Shown here: piece after piece, positions 31,841-42,929 of the stretch
How positions within the stretch are numbered: the stretch's first letter is position 1
How the letters are laid out: each line of letters opens with the position of its first letter
Assembly (NCBI GenBank): GCA_964035575.1
Contig: OZ037894.1
Coordinates: forward strand, 1,178,001-1,242,000
Direction: 5' to 3'
DNA: 64,000 nucleotides
From: Rhynchopus sp. YZ270_cl-10
Lineage: Eukaryota; Euglenozoa; Diplonemea; Diplonemida; Diplonemidae
The notes under the pieces: model-generated
Told to the model about the DNA's origin: nothing
The model's database searches: none
Seen by the model: only the letters and a program-made list of their open reading frames with translations
Translations under genes and position numbers: made by a program

Positions 31841-34787
31841 ATGCTTGCTGCGGGCACCCCGCTCGCGACGCCTGAGCGCTGGAAGCTGCTTGCGTCGCAC
31901 TACCACAGCCTTCCCGTCGCGGTGTCGCCGCCACTGCCCCTACACGCAGTGCACAGCCCGCACACAGCAGCACTGCCACAGCCGCCGCCACGCCACGCAC
32001 TCCCACCGCCAGCACCGCTTTCGCCCCCTGTAGTGCACCCGGTCACACCACGCACACCGCAGTGTGGACTGCAACGGCGTCGCCAGGCACCTGCATACTC
32101 TACAGTGCTTGCGGTGGAGGCGGCTGCGTGCAGGAGGCTGCGGGGGGCGAGGTTTGGGGTGTGGCGGGCGTGGGTGGTGGGGCGGAGGCAGGGCGTGGTG
32201 CAGCAGGTCGATGCGTTGGGGCAGAAGCATCAGTACCCTCACCATCAGGTGCATCTGCACGACCCTGCCGCCGCTGCAGATGTCACAACGCTGCTGGCCT
32301 CGGCGCAACGCTCCTCACACGAAAGCGCTGCCCTGCAACAACGTCTTGCTGCCGCCGCCTCACGCGAGCTGCGTCTTGAACACGCGCTCGAGACAGCGCA
32401 GACCGCCCTCGCACAGCAGAACGCCATAGCACAGCAACACCTTGCCGCGTCAGAAGGCACCCAGGCAGAGCTCAGCAGGCGCTGCAGCGAGCTGACGGCA
32501 GAGCGAGACGCCGCAGTGTCCAGGGCAGCCTCGCTCGCAAGCGAGCTGGAGCTTCTGAGCAAGGTATTACCATTTTTAGTGGCGAAACCCACCTTTCCAC
32601 CCGCACAGGCACAATGCGCCACTACCTTAGAGCACAAAGGCACTGCCGCCCTGCTTGAGGTGCGCACTGCAGAGGTCTTCGAGCGCAACACTCTCGTCGC
32701 AGAGCTCACAGCAGCGCTGGAGGAGGCACGCAACGAAGGTGCTCAGATGGTATGCCCCAGGAGCTGCACACCCTAAGGGCATATGACCTCATTTAGCGCC
32801 GGTTTAAAATGAACCTACTGCCAAGATTTGTCACGTTCGAATAAGTTTTCATCTGCAAGCTTGATCAGATCATCCAGATTCTCTTCCGAAAAACCAATGG
32901 GAAAGCGGTGTAAATCCCCTGCTTCTCAGGCTTCCTTTTTACCACTGATGCAATGGTCTTCAGATTCTGTATAATATTTTTATAATCATCGATCCGTCTC
33001 GCTGAAGGACGCGACTCTGCGCATCGGCCCACCTGTCTTCCCTTGCGGAGCAGTCATCGTAATGCATGGCATGGTCAGCTCTGCCGACTTCACCGGCTAC
33101 ACTACTTTTCACTCCCTTAACCTGTCGTAGTGCCTTCGCATCTGTTTTGAAACAACGTTGTGACCGGCTTCTGTTCCAAAAAACACCCAACAAAAGTATC
33201 TTGTTCTGTATGACATTTAGTATGCCCTCCAGCACGCCTTCTTTGTCCAAACTCTCCATTACCCGCATATCCACCGTATTGGTGCTGATTTCCATTTCGG
33301 CAAACATTTCACAATGTGTGGATGTGTGAACATCACGTTTCTTTCTAGCTCTTCCAACCAATCTACCCCCACACACACAGCACCTCTCCGTCGCGTTGAA
33401 GGACAAAGAAATCCGTGAGGCGTTGGATACGCTTTCTGTGCAAAGCGAGGCGGAGCAGCTGCTGCGGGAGCAGGTGGAGGACTTGCGTGAGCTGCTCGCA
33501 CAGACGGAGGCGACAGGCGCAGAGCACTCCGCTGCACGCGATGCTGCCACAGAGGCACTGCAGGCACGGGTACGTGCCGCAGACAACGCTGCAGGCGAGC
33601 TGCGCCACAGCACGCACAGCATGCAGGGCCAACTCCGCACCGCAGACAGCAACGTGGCGCTCCTTCAGCAGGACGCACACAACATGCACACCCAGAACAC
33701 AGCACTCCTCACACGCATCGCGACACTCGAAAGCGACAACGCCCGTCTCACCCTCAACGCAGAAGAGCTCCACACCACAGCGCTCTCCGCCAACGCACTG
33801 CAGCAGGAGCTCCTCCTCTCGAAAGAGAACGCCGCAACCTTGGAACGCCGTGTCACAGAAATGCTGAAGCTTTCTGTCGAGAAGAACGACCAGCACGCAG
33901 AGAAGCTGAAGGAGGTGCAGAAGCAGAGTGCTGCGCTGAAGGCAGAGCTGCAGGCGATGCGCAGTGTGGAGACGCAGGGCGCGCAGCTGACCCCGCGGCA
34001 GCAGACGCCCTTCAAAACTGAGCGGATGTTGAGCTACGGGAAGACGCAGTCGCCGCCACCCATCACTGCCACCTCCGTCACCTCCACCACCTCTGCCACT
34101 GCCGAGGCCAATGAACGTTCGGCACGCCGTCTTCTCGAAGAGAGCGAATGCGCGCAGCGTGTCGACCTCATCACAGAGCACTTCCTTCGCGCACGGCACC
34201 ACCTCCGCAGGCCGGTTCTGCTTCCGCCGACCCCAGGTGCGGTGTGTGACGTCCCGGCCGCCATCACCTCGCCAGTTGTGTTCCCTGCGATACAATCACC
34301 CCCACCGCTGCCTCCTGTGGTGACATCCTTGCCTCGAGCGTTGCCTCCTGCAGTGGTGATGTCGCCGACAAGAAGTGTGGGGTTGCCTCCGATGTCGCCG
34401 CGTCCAGCACCATGGGTGGAAAAGGGTGTGCCGTCGCAGTTGCGTGTCGAGACGGCGCAGTTTGCGCAGGCATCCGGGCAGTTTGTGCTATCTGCAGCGC
34501 ACTCCCCGCTGCGTGGCCTGCCTGTGTGGACCTGTGGTGATCGGACGCTCTTCGCTGGTGCAGGTGGGAGGTGGCTCCTAGGTGCCAATGCAGGGTCTAT
34601 GGAGAAGAACCGTGGCTGCATCCGCTCGGCTGCACTGCATCAGAACAGACTCCCGCACACTGTCGCTGGGTGGGAGGCGGCAGATGGCAAAGGCGGGTGG
34701 GTCACATCACCAGTGACGGTGCTTCCTGCAGAGCAGTCCAGCTTGGAGGCAGCAAGCCGATACGGGCCACAGATTCAATGCGACTAA
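31841..34787 (+). CDS. Coiled-coil protein with Pro-rich ends (three exons)
   Basis: Exons 31841-32563, 32609-32749 and 33381-34787 give 756 residues; all joins are phase 0. Intron 1 is 45 nt (GTATTA...CAG), has no stop and is a multiple of three, so it could also be translated. Intron 2 is 631 nt, far longer than any other here, and holds an antisense gene remnant. The start is Pro/His-rich; RFGVWRAWVVGRRQ at about 108-121 has the Trp spacing of centrin-binding repeats, but only once. Residues about 150-530 are coiled coil. The tail (about 545-756) is Pro/Ser/Thr-rich and then Trp/Gly-containing (PVWTCGDRTLFAGAGG). The family is unknown; a cytoskeletal role is likely. ATG at 31841 is the first in frame. 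Confidence 0.75.
32815..33330 (-). pseudogene. Antisense gene remnant inside the 631-nt intron
   Basis: On the minus strand, coding-like sequence runs in three frames: one with ESLDKEGVLEGILNVIQ, one with RRIDDYKNIIQNLKTIA, and a last one with FPIGFSEENLDDLIKLADEN that ends at a TAG. The pieces read as one former protein end of roughly 170 residues. No family is recognised. It seems to have been inserted and so to have lengthened the host intron, and it is now broken. Confidence 0.5.
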
Positions 34788-35514
34788 GTTGGGAGCGTTT
34801 TGTGAATGGCGAGTGTGCAGATTGTCAAAAATATTTTTGCGTTTTGCACCAACTTCACTTTGGTGGCTAAGCACGAGAGGCTTAGGGTCATCTTATAAAC
34901 TCTTTTCTTTTTGTGCATCCCATTTTTTGAGGATTTGTGCCTTTAAAAAAACGTCAAAATATGTGTTTTCAACGGTGCGATGCAGCACTCTATGCTGGTT
35001 TTCCTTTCCTTCTTTTTATAGTTGCGCCTTAGATGCAAAACAGGCCGCAACAAAATTTAACTAAAAAAAAGATATGATGCATCCGTAGAGAACGTCCTTT
35101 TTTTGTACCTTTCGCTTTGATTTGAAAGTATACGAAAGCTAACTTTTTTTCTCCCTAATGCTTTCAAATTTTATTTGAAAGTATATGAATTTGTTTTTTT
35201 CTCTCTTTTTTGTATTATTTTCCTTTGGTCTGGTATGACTCCTCCCCTCACTTTCTTCGCCTCAGTGAGGCTTAGCCGGTGTTTTCGTCATTACTTTCCA
35301 CTACTCTTTTCCCCCCTTTTTTTAGTTCCCCCCCACTTCCAACCCCTCCCTTAGTAAACCTAGAATCTATAAACAACGTACTTTCCTTCTCCACCTTTTC
35401 CTTGATATATCCCTCACAAAAGCAACAACAATTATTCACAAATATTCTTCATCACATCATATCCCTTTCTGTCATTCTCCTCAAACCCTTTTATAAAACA
35501 GAAGAAAAAAGGAA
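34788..35514. other. Spacer with module A and a pyrimidine-rich leader
   Basis: Module A is at 34861-34912. From 35302 to 35355 the strand is T- and C-rich with TTTTTTTAG at about 35324, a possible splice acceptor about 190 bp before the next ATG. No gene is seen. Confidence 0.55.
34861..34912 (+). repeat. Module A copy, close to consensus
   Basis: Reads TGGTGGCTAAGCACGAGAGG, then CTTAGGGTCATCTTATAAAC. It starts 74 bp after the stop of the upstream gene, so is likely transcribed. Confidence 0.75.
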
Positions 35515-37203
35515 ATGGACGTAACAGCGATAATTCATGGGAGTGTCCAGGATGGAGTAAGCGTGAAGGTGAAGGGCGCAGGGAGTCTTGGCGAGTTGAA
35601 GCGGAGTCTCGGCGAGGCTGCGCAGGTGGACGCGGAGGACTTGGTGATTGAGCGGCAGGGGAAGGTGCTCAGTGGAGAGGAGGACACAGACCTTGCAGGG
35701 ATTGGCGTCAATATGGGGGACGAGCTGGTGGCACGGTGCGATACACGGCGTATCATCCGGGATGTGCGTACGGGAACCCGCCTGCAAGATGTACCCGAAT
35801 GGGCACGTGCCGAAAAGGCGGTTGTCATTGAAGCAGTCCGCAAGCGTGGTATCGACATTACGCTTGCCTCTGATGCACTCAAAGCGGATAGAGAAGTCAT
35901 GCTTGAAGCCATCCGTCAAGACCCTGCTGCCCTGCAATATGCTTCTGACGCGCTGAGGTGTGATACCGATCTTGTAGTCTGTGCGGTGAAGAAGAACGGA
36001 AGGTGTCTTGAGTTTGCAGGTACGTTGGTGCGGGACAACATGGAGGTTGTTTTGGAGGCGGTGCGCAGTTCGTGCAATGCGTTGAAGTTTGTGTCTGCAG
36101 AGTCGAGGAAGGACCGTGACTTTATGTTGCGTGTTGTGCAGGCAAACCCGCTGTGCATCGCACACCTTTGCGAAGAGTTCTGCGCAGACAAGCAGATGGT
36201 CATTGAGGCAGTCCGGAAGAACGGCGCCACCTTGAAGTACGCGAGCGAGGCGCTGCGTGCCAACCGCAGCATCGTTGCGCTTGCCGTCGCACAAAGCGCA
36301 GCCGCACTCAAATACGCGGCCGAGGAGCTGAGGTCGGATAGAGCGATCGTTCTGGAGGCGGTGCGCAGGCACCACACTGCGCTGTCGCTTGCGTCCGAGG
36401 AGCTGAAGGCGGACAAAGAGATTGTGATGGAGGCTGTGACACAGCACGCCCTCGCGTTGGAGCAGGCAAGCGTGGAACTCCAGGCCGACCCTGATTTGGT
36501 GTTGTTGGCAGCAAAGCAGAACACATCCTCACTCCGACACGCCAGCAGCGACAGGGAAGTGCTCCTCTCTGCAATGGCAGAGGACTGCCACGCACTGAAG
36601 TACGCATCGCGCGCCCTCCGTGCGGAGAAAGCCTTTGTCGTCAAGGCCGTCGCACTCAACGGACATTCCCTTGAATACGCAGACGACGATTTAAAGGGCG
36701 ACCGTGACGTCGTCCTCGCTGCAGTCAAACAAAACGGCTATTCCCTCAAATTCGCAGCAGAGTCTTTGCGTGGCGACAAAGAAATCGTCATGGCTGCCGT
36801 CATGGTGAACGGACGCTCCATCAAGTACACTACCGAGGAGCTTCAGGACGATCGTGACTTTGTGTTTGCTGCTGTCAAAGAAAACGGCTGTGCGCTCAAA
36901 TACGCAAGCGACCGCCTCAAAGACGACAAAGTGTTAGTCAACTCTGCCATCGACCAGGACGGACACTCCTTCAAATACGGCAGCGACGCGCTCAGAGGCG
37001 ACAGAACGCTTGCAGTGAAGTCCGTCCAAAAGGACGGCATGAGCCTCGAGTACGCGAGCCGTGCGCTCCAAAACGACTGGACGCTGGCCTACACCGCTGT
37101 CAAGCAAAACAAAAAGGCGATGATGCACGTCGGTGCCCAGGCGAAGAAGAACTACCTCTTCCGGCTCAAGGCGCTAGTCTTCTTAGACCAGGTCTTCATC
37201 TGA
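35515..37203 (+). CDS. Ubiquitin-like domain followed by 18 DUF4116 repeats
   Basis: 562 residues, one exon. Residues 1-76 read as a ubiquitin-like domain (start MDVTAIIHGSVQDGVSVKV; LGELKRSLGEAAQVDAEDL is the helix). From about residue 95 to 530 an about 24-residue unit is repeated 18 times, with the pattern D-K/R-E-x-V-x-x-A-V-K-x-N-G-x-(S/A)-L-K-Y-A-S-x-x-L. This is the DUF4116 repeat, found in many protists and some giant viruses and bacteria; it is thought to form a helical solenoid, with no known reaction. One repeat (near 340) is shortened. The tail ends in LKALVFLDQVFI. A protein-binding adaptor linked to ubiquitin pathways is a reasonable guess, no more. The start gives a complete ubiquitin-like fold. 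Confidence 0.88.
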   Translation: MDVTAIIHGSVQDGVSVKVKGAGSLGELKRSLGEAAQVDAEDLVIERQGKVLSGEEDTDLAGIGVNMGDELVARCDTRRIIRDVRTGTRLQDVPEWARAEKAVVIEAVRKRGIDITLASDALKADREVMLEAIRQDPAALQYASDALRCDTDLVVCAVKKNGRCLEFAGTLVRDNMEVVLEAVRSSCNALKFVSAESRKDRDFMLRVVQANPLCIAHLCEEFCADKQMVIEAVRKNGATLKYASEALRANRSIVALAVAQSAAALKYAAEELRSDRAIVLEAVRRHHTALSLASEELKADKEIVMEAVTQHALALEQASVELQADPDLVLLAAKQNTSSLRHASSDREVLLSAMAEDCHALKYASRALRAEKAFVVKAVALNGHSLEYADDDLKGDRDVVLAAVKQNGYSLKFAAESLRGDKEIVMAAVMVNGRSIKYTTEELQDDRDFVFAAVKENGCALKYASDRLKDDKVLVNSAIDQDGHSFKYGSDALRGDRTLAVKSVQKDGMSLEYASRALQNDWTLAYTAVKQNKKAMMHVGAQAKKNYLFRLKALVFLDQVFI

Positions 37204-37655
37204 TGGGGTGGGGTGGGGTGGGGTGGGGAGAGTAGAGAAGAAAGGGGAAGTCCTGGGAGGGGGTTGACCATCGTTAGGGAGAGGGGGCTACAGTGGGATG
37301 CAGTGGGATTCGGAGTTTATCTCTGGGGGGTGGTGTGTGTTTACAGTCTGGGATTAATTCCTGGCTCGTTCAGTAATTGGATTTAATGGATGGTATTGAA
37401 AGCAGTTGCAGGGCAGTTTCTAAAACGCGGAACATTGCCCCGAAGGATGTCTGTGTGTGTTGTGCAGCGAGGTACGTTTCCCTCTCAAGTTTTTCTGGTG
37501 CACTTGTCACGAGAAGCTTTGTGTGCTTTGTGTGCTTTGTGTTATCACATTTTCTTTGATGTGAAAAAGTCGAAAGATGTGTACGTGAGGATACGCTTTT
37601 TTCAACTCTTTTTTGATTCGTACCATCGAAGGGGGGTAAGGGGTCCTGGGGTGTG

Positions 37656-37792
37656 CACGACGTCCTAGTCATGGCATGACAGGTGACATGGCAGATCACT
37701 GAGGTGGTATTACTGGTACTAATGACAGGTACCCACCTGTCTACATTTTCACTAGTCATATTACTAGTAATGCCATAGCTAGGACGTCGTGT
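37656..37792. repeat. 137-bp palindromic repeat
   Basis: GCACGACGTCCTAGTCATGG at the left faces GCCATAGCTAGGACGTCGTG at the right. The centre has its own palindrome, GACAGGTACCCACCTGTC. Looks like a small foldback element. Confidence 0.75.
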
Positions 37793-38116
37793 GGGGGGAT
37801 AGGAGGGATGGCCACAGCATCGTCTTCTGTTGTGGGAGTGCGTCTTTCTGGGGGATTTGTTGTTGGTTTGCGGATTTTGTTTGTGTACTTTTCATTCTGG
37901 GGCTGGCATCATGTGTGGGGTCGGAGGTGTACCACTGCATCAAAAACTACCACTCCCCCCCCACTTTTTATTGTCAACCCGTTTGTTCACAGGTTGTCAA
38001 CACAATGAAAGCCTGACGTCGAGATATAAAAATATAATGCTCATTTTTGGGCATTTTTAACAATACAGTAATCTGTGTACGTGGGTATTTGAGGGCCAAA
38101 CTGAATGAAATTGTTC

Positions 38117-38170
38117 AGGTGACTACCGACAAGAGTGCTTTGTATTCATCTTGCCAAGACGTTTCTCCTT
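38117..38170 (+). repeat. Module A copy, divergent
   Basis: Reads CAGGTGACTACCGACAAGAG, then TGCTTTGTATTCATCTTGCC; the stem is not kept. Confidence 0.45.
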
Positions 38171-38766
38171 TCGTGCACATTGACGCGAGAGGGTTTTGTT
38201 CTGGCTAGGTGTTGGGGCTTTGTGTTGTGCACCCCCCTCGTCCCCCCCTCGTGTTTCATTTGTTTGCAACCGCGATTGTGCACGCCGGAGAGAGTTGTCT
38301 GTTGTGGGGTAGTAAGCACTCTGAGGCTTGGACTCATTTCCAAACCCTCTCTTTTATAGTTTACCATCAAGGAAGGCAGTGTGTGGCGATCTGTCTCCGT
38401 TTTCTTGACGGATATATTTTTATGATCTGTGCGTTGTACGTGACGCATGCATGCTGTCTTTTCGTCTACCAGCCTTGCTCCCTGCGGAGTCGATGTTTTT
38501 TTTGCTCTTTAGCTTCGCCTTTTCTGTTCTACATATGGGGTATGCGGGACAAATTCTGCTTTGTCCTCAGGGAGGTGAACGTCCCTGCCCCTACTAAATG
38601 CAGAGTTAACCCCTGGCAATGAATGCCGGGCCAGTGGCTTCCCCTATGCTATCTTTCTCAGATGTGTGTGTGCAACATTTGAGACACATTCATCTTTAAA
38701 AAAAAAATTCTTTCTTCGCCTCTGTCTGGCAGCTACGAAGAAAAACCTTGCCGTTTTTTTTTAACA

Positions 38767-38812
38767 GGTCCACTGTCACGAAAGGGCTTTGTATTTCAAG
38801 TCACATTTTTTT
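38767..38812 (+). repeat. Module C copy, short form
   Basis: Reads GTCCACTGTCACGAAAGGGC, then TTTGTATTTCAAGTCACAT and a T run. Confidence 0.65.
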
Positions 38813-39119
38813 TGGGTGGAAGAAAAAACGTACCAGGTGCGTTAGGTTAAGTATACACGTGCCTCTTTTTTTATGAGTGGCCTACCCGCCATAATTTGAG
38901 TTTTTTATATGTCGTTGCAAAAGGTGAACTGCAACTATTAGTTCCAGTCTTCGGTCATAATACAAACGCCCCCTTTTTTTGCGTCACACCCACCTGCACG
39001 CTCTGGAAAAACTATTTTCTGTTCACCAAACCAGAAGATCTTTTTGCAAATAAAAGTGCAAAGGCGAAACCCGGTGCTGACAGATGAGAAGAAGAAACTC
39101 ACTCTGATCCCAAAAAAAC

Positions 39120-39300
39120 TGTTTATTTCAAAGGGCAACAGTATGAATACACGTATTGGAGTGTACCATTAGTAATGGTATTTCAATGATGCTACAGCCT
39201 TTTGCCAGTTGTGTGCACGTTTCTGAAGAGAAAGGCAACTTCCTCTTTAGCCCTGCCGACTCCATTTTCTTGAAGTTTTCAGGGCCGTACATAGATATTA
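39120..39300 (+). repeat. Dispersed repeat, copy 1
   Basis: Shares TTGCCAGTTGTGTGCACGTT, GGCAACTTCCTCT, GCCGACTCCATTTTCTTG and GTACCATT with 46618-46805, in the same order. The two copies differ by small gaps, so they are old. Confidence 0.75.
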
Positions 39301-39396
39301 CATAAAGACTGCACCTTTTTTGTTTTTCCCCCCGTCCATTTCGACACAACTTTTCCCAGCAGTGTTTTGCTTCGACTTGAAGGCATTTTATTTCAA

Positions 39397-39450
39397 GGGT
39401 AACTAAAACCCTGATATGCTTTGGGTCATCTTATAAATTTTATTTTTCTG
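39397..39450 (+). repeat. Module A copy
   Basis: Reads AAGGGTAACTAAAACCCTGA, then ATGCTTTGGGTCATCTTATA and AATTTTATTTTTC. Confidence 0.5.
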
Positions 39451-40089
39451 CTGTAATTTTTTCACCCATTTTTTTTGTTACGTTCCTTTTTGTTATTCTG
39501 GATTTTGTTTTGTTTTGTGTTCAGGCTTTCGTTCATTACAGAGAAGGGACGGTTCAGTGTACTGTGTGGAAGGGAAGGAAGATGACAAACTGCTAATCAA
39601 CTCCACATCTGATATAATTCATGCCCAAAATAAGCTGAAGTAGTGGTGTAAAAAAGGTGAGTTGTCGCTTTTTTCACTTTGAATTTTTTCAGTAATATCG
39701 AGTGAATCACTCTGGAAAATCACGTTGTCTCCTCTTCCCTCTTCCCCCTCCACACACATCCCTCACACCCAAATCTAAGTTGACTCTTTCGTCTCTCTCT
39801 GTCCCACTCTCCCTTCTTCAAATAACCAGACCCGAAACTCCCATTCCATATATTTTTGTCCTCCTCCCCCCCCCATACGTTGCCTCTGCACTCCACACCA
39901 CGCTAGTAATAACGATAATCCAGTTAGTTTGCCTGTTTTTTTTGTATCAGATGTAAACCACGAAATGGATTGTAGGACTGCGTGTACATCCGGCACAGAT
40001 ACAGGAAAGACAAAAACACACCACCACCAGGAGAAGCAGGCTCTTTGAGCTTTTCCCTCCCCCCTCCTCCCTTCTCCCCCAAATAAATA

Positions 40090-41995
40090 ATGTCCCGCAG
40101 ACAGCAAAAACCGAATGTGCAGCTGGCACAGGAGGAAGAGAAGGCACGTGGTCTCGAGGAGATCATCACCATGCTGCTGGAGGGTGGGTACTACAGGGCG
40201 CGCATCTCCGCGATTGACATCTTCGACAAGGTGGCGGGTGGGTTGGCGTGGTGCATCCTGTGCAGTAGGGAGAGCATCGACGTGGAGTTCAAGGAGAACG
40301 CGAACATCGGAGAGAAGCTGAAGCTTGGTGAGAACATCGAGAACGCGCTCGTGGCGATGCAGTGCCCCTTCGAGCTGCAGACGTACCAGATTCAGGGTCT
40401 CGATTTGCCGAAGCTGATCCCCGTCATTCAGTGGCTCCTGAAGCGTGTTGCCTCCGTCAGACGAGAGCAGCAGGCGTCCATCAACCGCCATGCGTCGCTT
40501 CTCTTCGGACGCACCTTCGGCGCCTTTCCTGGAGAGGACGACGCAAAGCCCACAGTCGTTGTCCCCACCCGCAAGCTGCGCCGTCGTGCCGACGAGGACA
40601 TCAGCACAGAAGCAAGCTACGTGAACAGCGTGCTTCTCGAGTACGGCGACACCTACCAGGTCAGAACAGACGTCGACATGGCCGACGCAGACGAAGAAGA
40701 TGACGTCCGTGCAAAAGAACAGCTCATCAAAATGAAGGAAGAAGAGGAGCGTGAGCTTCAAGGTATGTAAAAAGGCAATTTGTATGATTAACAACACAAA
40801 AACACAGCGATGCAAGAGATGATGTCGAACATGTCTTCGATGAAGGAGCGTTCGAAGCTGTCGGCAACTGCGGTGGGGGGGCTGCTCTCTCACCAGAGCG
40901 AGGAGATTGCACAGGTATGCACACCTCACCTCACCACCCCACCCCCTACACCACTACACCACTCAACAGGCCGCTGCCGACTACGACGATAAAATGACAC
41001 TCCTGCGCGAGGAGTCTGCCAAGGGCGACGCTGACCTGCAAGCGTTGTTCTCAAAGAAGGCGACACTGGACCAGCAGCTGGGCGAACAGCAGGAGGTGCT
41101 ACTGGAGGTGCAGGCACGACACGAACGGGTAGCACGCGAGACAGAGAAGGCAAGCAAAGACGTGGGCAAGAAGCAGCGCCGCCTGCAACGCATCACAGAC
41201 GAGATACAACGCATCCAGGCCGAACTCGACGAGGACCCCACCCGCAAGACGCTTTTCAACAAACTCATGAAGCACATCAAACGCGCAGAGTCTGCCGAGG
41301 AAGAGGTCGAGAGCCTGCGCAACACATGCTACGAAGATATGCAGTCGTGGAAGAAGAAGATCGAGCGCATGAAGGAGAAGGCTGCCGATGCTCATGCACG
41401 TGGCACAGACGAGGTCGAGATGGAAACCCTTATGGAGCAAATCGCACATACCAAAGGCAAATTCGACCCTTTCCGCAAAGTATCCGCCGAGCTCGACCGC
41501 GTCCTTGCGGGTCTCAACCGCCAGATCGACGCAGTCCCAACCCGCGCAGAGCTTGTCCAGTACGAGAAGCGCTTTTCCGAACTCTATGAACAAGCCTCGT
41601 GGAAGTACGCCGAGACGGAGCTCTCGTACAATAGGTACAACATGCTTACGGAGAAGGTGCGGTACCTGCAGAAGGAGAAGGATTTGATGAAGTCCATCGA
41701 GACGCAGTGCACAGAGGTGCTCAACCCGAAGGAGCCTGCAGAACGCAAGACCGAGCTTGCGCAGAACATCCACGGCATCGTGGAGAAGGTGGAACTCAGC
41801 AAAGACAACGTCGTCTCGGAGCTGCAGGTCGAGAAGATGAAGCTCGAGGTCAAGACCTCCGACTACACCGTTCTCATAGAGGCACACAGAAACTACCTCC
41901 AGTGCATCAAGGACCTTGAAGAAGAGTTTGAACAGAACCAGAAACTCACATCCAAAATAACGTCCCTACAGGCTGCAGTAACAGAAGCAGAATGA
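40090..41995 (+). CDS. CCDC93: CCDC93, subunit of the CCC endosomal recycling complex (three exons)
   Basis: Exons 40090-40762, 40808-40914 and 40970-41995 give 601 residues, close to the 631 of the human protein. Introns are 45 and 55 nt (GTATGT and GTATGC starts, CAG ends); the first splits an Ala codon. With CCDC22 and COMMD proteins, CCDC93 forms the CCC complex, which works with retriever and WASH in recycling membrane proteins from endosomes. The N-terminal domain (residues 15-130) is diagnostic: EIITMLLEGGYYRARI, FDKVAGGLAWCI, then QIQGLDLPKLIPVIQWLLKR, where the human protein has a very similar IQGMD and PVVQWLVKR. The rest is coiled coil from about 235, as in the family. A pyrimidine-rich leader precedes the ATG. 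Confidence 0.93.
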
Positions 41996-42192
41996 GCATA
42001 ATAAGGGGGGGGTGTTTGTGTTAAAAAAAAAGTTTTGTGTGGGTTAATTCAATTCCTATGACTGGAAAGGAGTATTGCCCCTAGAAGGTGTTGTTGTTGT
42101 GTTGGGTTTCTGTGAGGAAAATTGGATTTTTGAACAGAAAAAAGAAGAAAAAATCCTCAAAGTACATCCGTGTGATTTTTTTAAAAGATGCA

Positions 42193-42313
42193 CGGTGGCC
42201 AGTTTGAGCGGGGGCATAAAAATGAGCGTAAAAATTTGACGTTTATTTGGGAGAGTACACGCTCTCCCAGACGCTCTCCACTTTTGATTCTCTCCACATC
42301 AAACTGGCCACCG
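42193..42313. repeat. 121-bp palindromic repeat
   Basis: CGGTGGCCAGTTTGA at the left faces TCAAACTGGCCACCG at the right; the middle has GGGAGAGTACACGCTCTCCC. A foldback-type small element. Confidence 0.8.
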
Positions 42314-42856
42314 CTGTGTGTACACTGTAAGGTTCACCTCTTCAAGTTTCTTTTTTTCTTTTGTAACAAATATGGAAAAAAAGTGGGGCTGTGTGTGGGG
42401 CAGGTGAGGGAGGGAGGGAAGGGGTATTTTACGTGTGTATAGTGTGAGGGGGCGTATTCCTGTACGATGAATGTTCCCGCTTTTTCTGCAGATTGCAGGA
42501 GGAGGGAAGGGAGGGGGGAATGAAATGCTGCTCTGTTATTATATTTGTGACAAAAAAAAAGATGATGAGGAAAAAAAAAAGTTTCCAACAACGACGGACA
42601 ATCCTGCTTCTGGTGTACCCCTCTCTTATACCCCCCCGCGCTCCTCCCCTCGTGTGAAATGTGTTCTGAATTGTTATGTCTTTTCTTCCATCCTTTTTCT
42701 TGGGGATAAATAAAAAGCAAGAGGAATCGAACAACACCCCAGGACCCCCCCTCCCCAGATTTTTGGTTTTCTGTCTGTACCTGGGTTCATCCCTTTGAAT
42801 TCGAAAAAAAGGATTGTTAGATGGTGCTCTTTGGGGTCGATATTGACAGCTCGCTG

Positions 42857-42905
42857 ACCCTCCTCCTCCCTCCCTCCCTCCTCCCTCTTTTCACACTACG
42901 CTTAG
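42857..42905 (+). promoter_or_regulatory. Pyrimidine tract and AG before the ATG at 42930
   Basis: CCCTCCTCCTCCCTCCCTCC continues to CTACGCTTAG. A likely 3' splice site by pattern, in a 5' UTR or for trans-splicing. Confidence 0.4.
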
Positions 42906-42929
42906 ACAAAAAAAACACACCAAAACAAA

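Larger units (their letters stand above)
37204..40089. other. Repeat-rich spacer without a gene
   Basis: Contains a short (GGGGT)n run after the stop (37204-37226), a palindromic repeat (37656-37792), module A (38117-38170, 39397-39450), module C (38767-38812), a segment shared with 46618-46805 (39120-39300), and pyrimidine-rich DNA from about 39720 to the next ATG. Confidence 0.6.
41996..42929. other. Spacer with a palindromic repeat and a pyrimidine tract
   Basis: The palindrome is at 42193-42313. From 42857 the strand is C/T-rich and ends in TACGCTTAG at 42905, 24 bp before the next ATG. No gene is seen. Confidence 0.55.
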
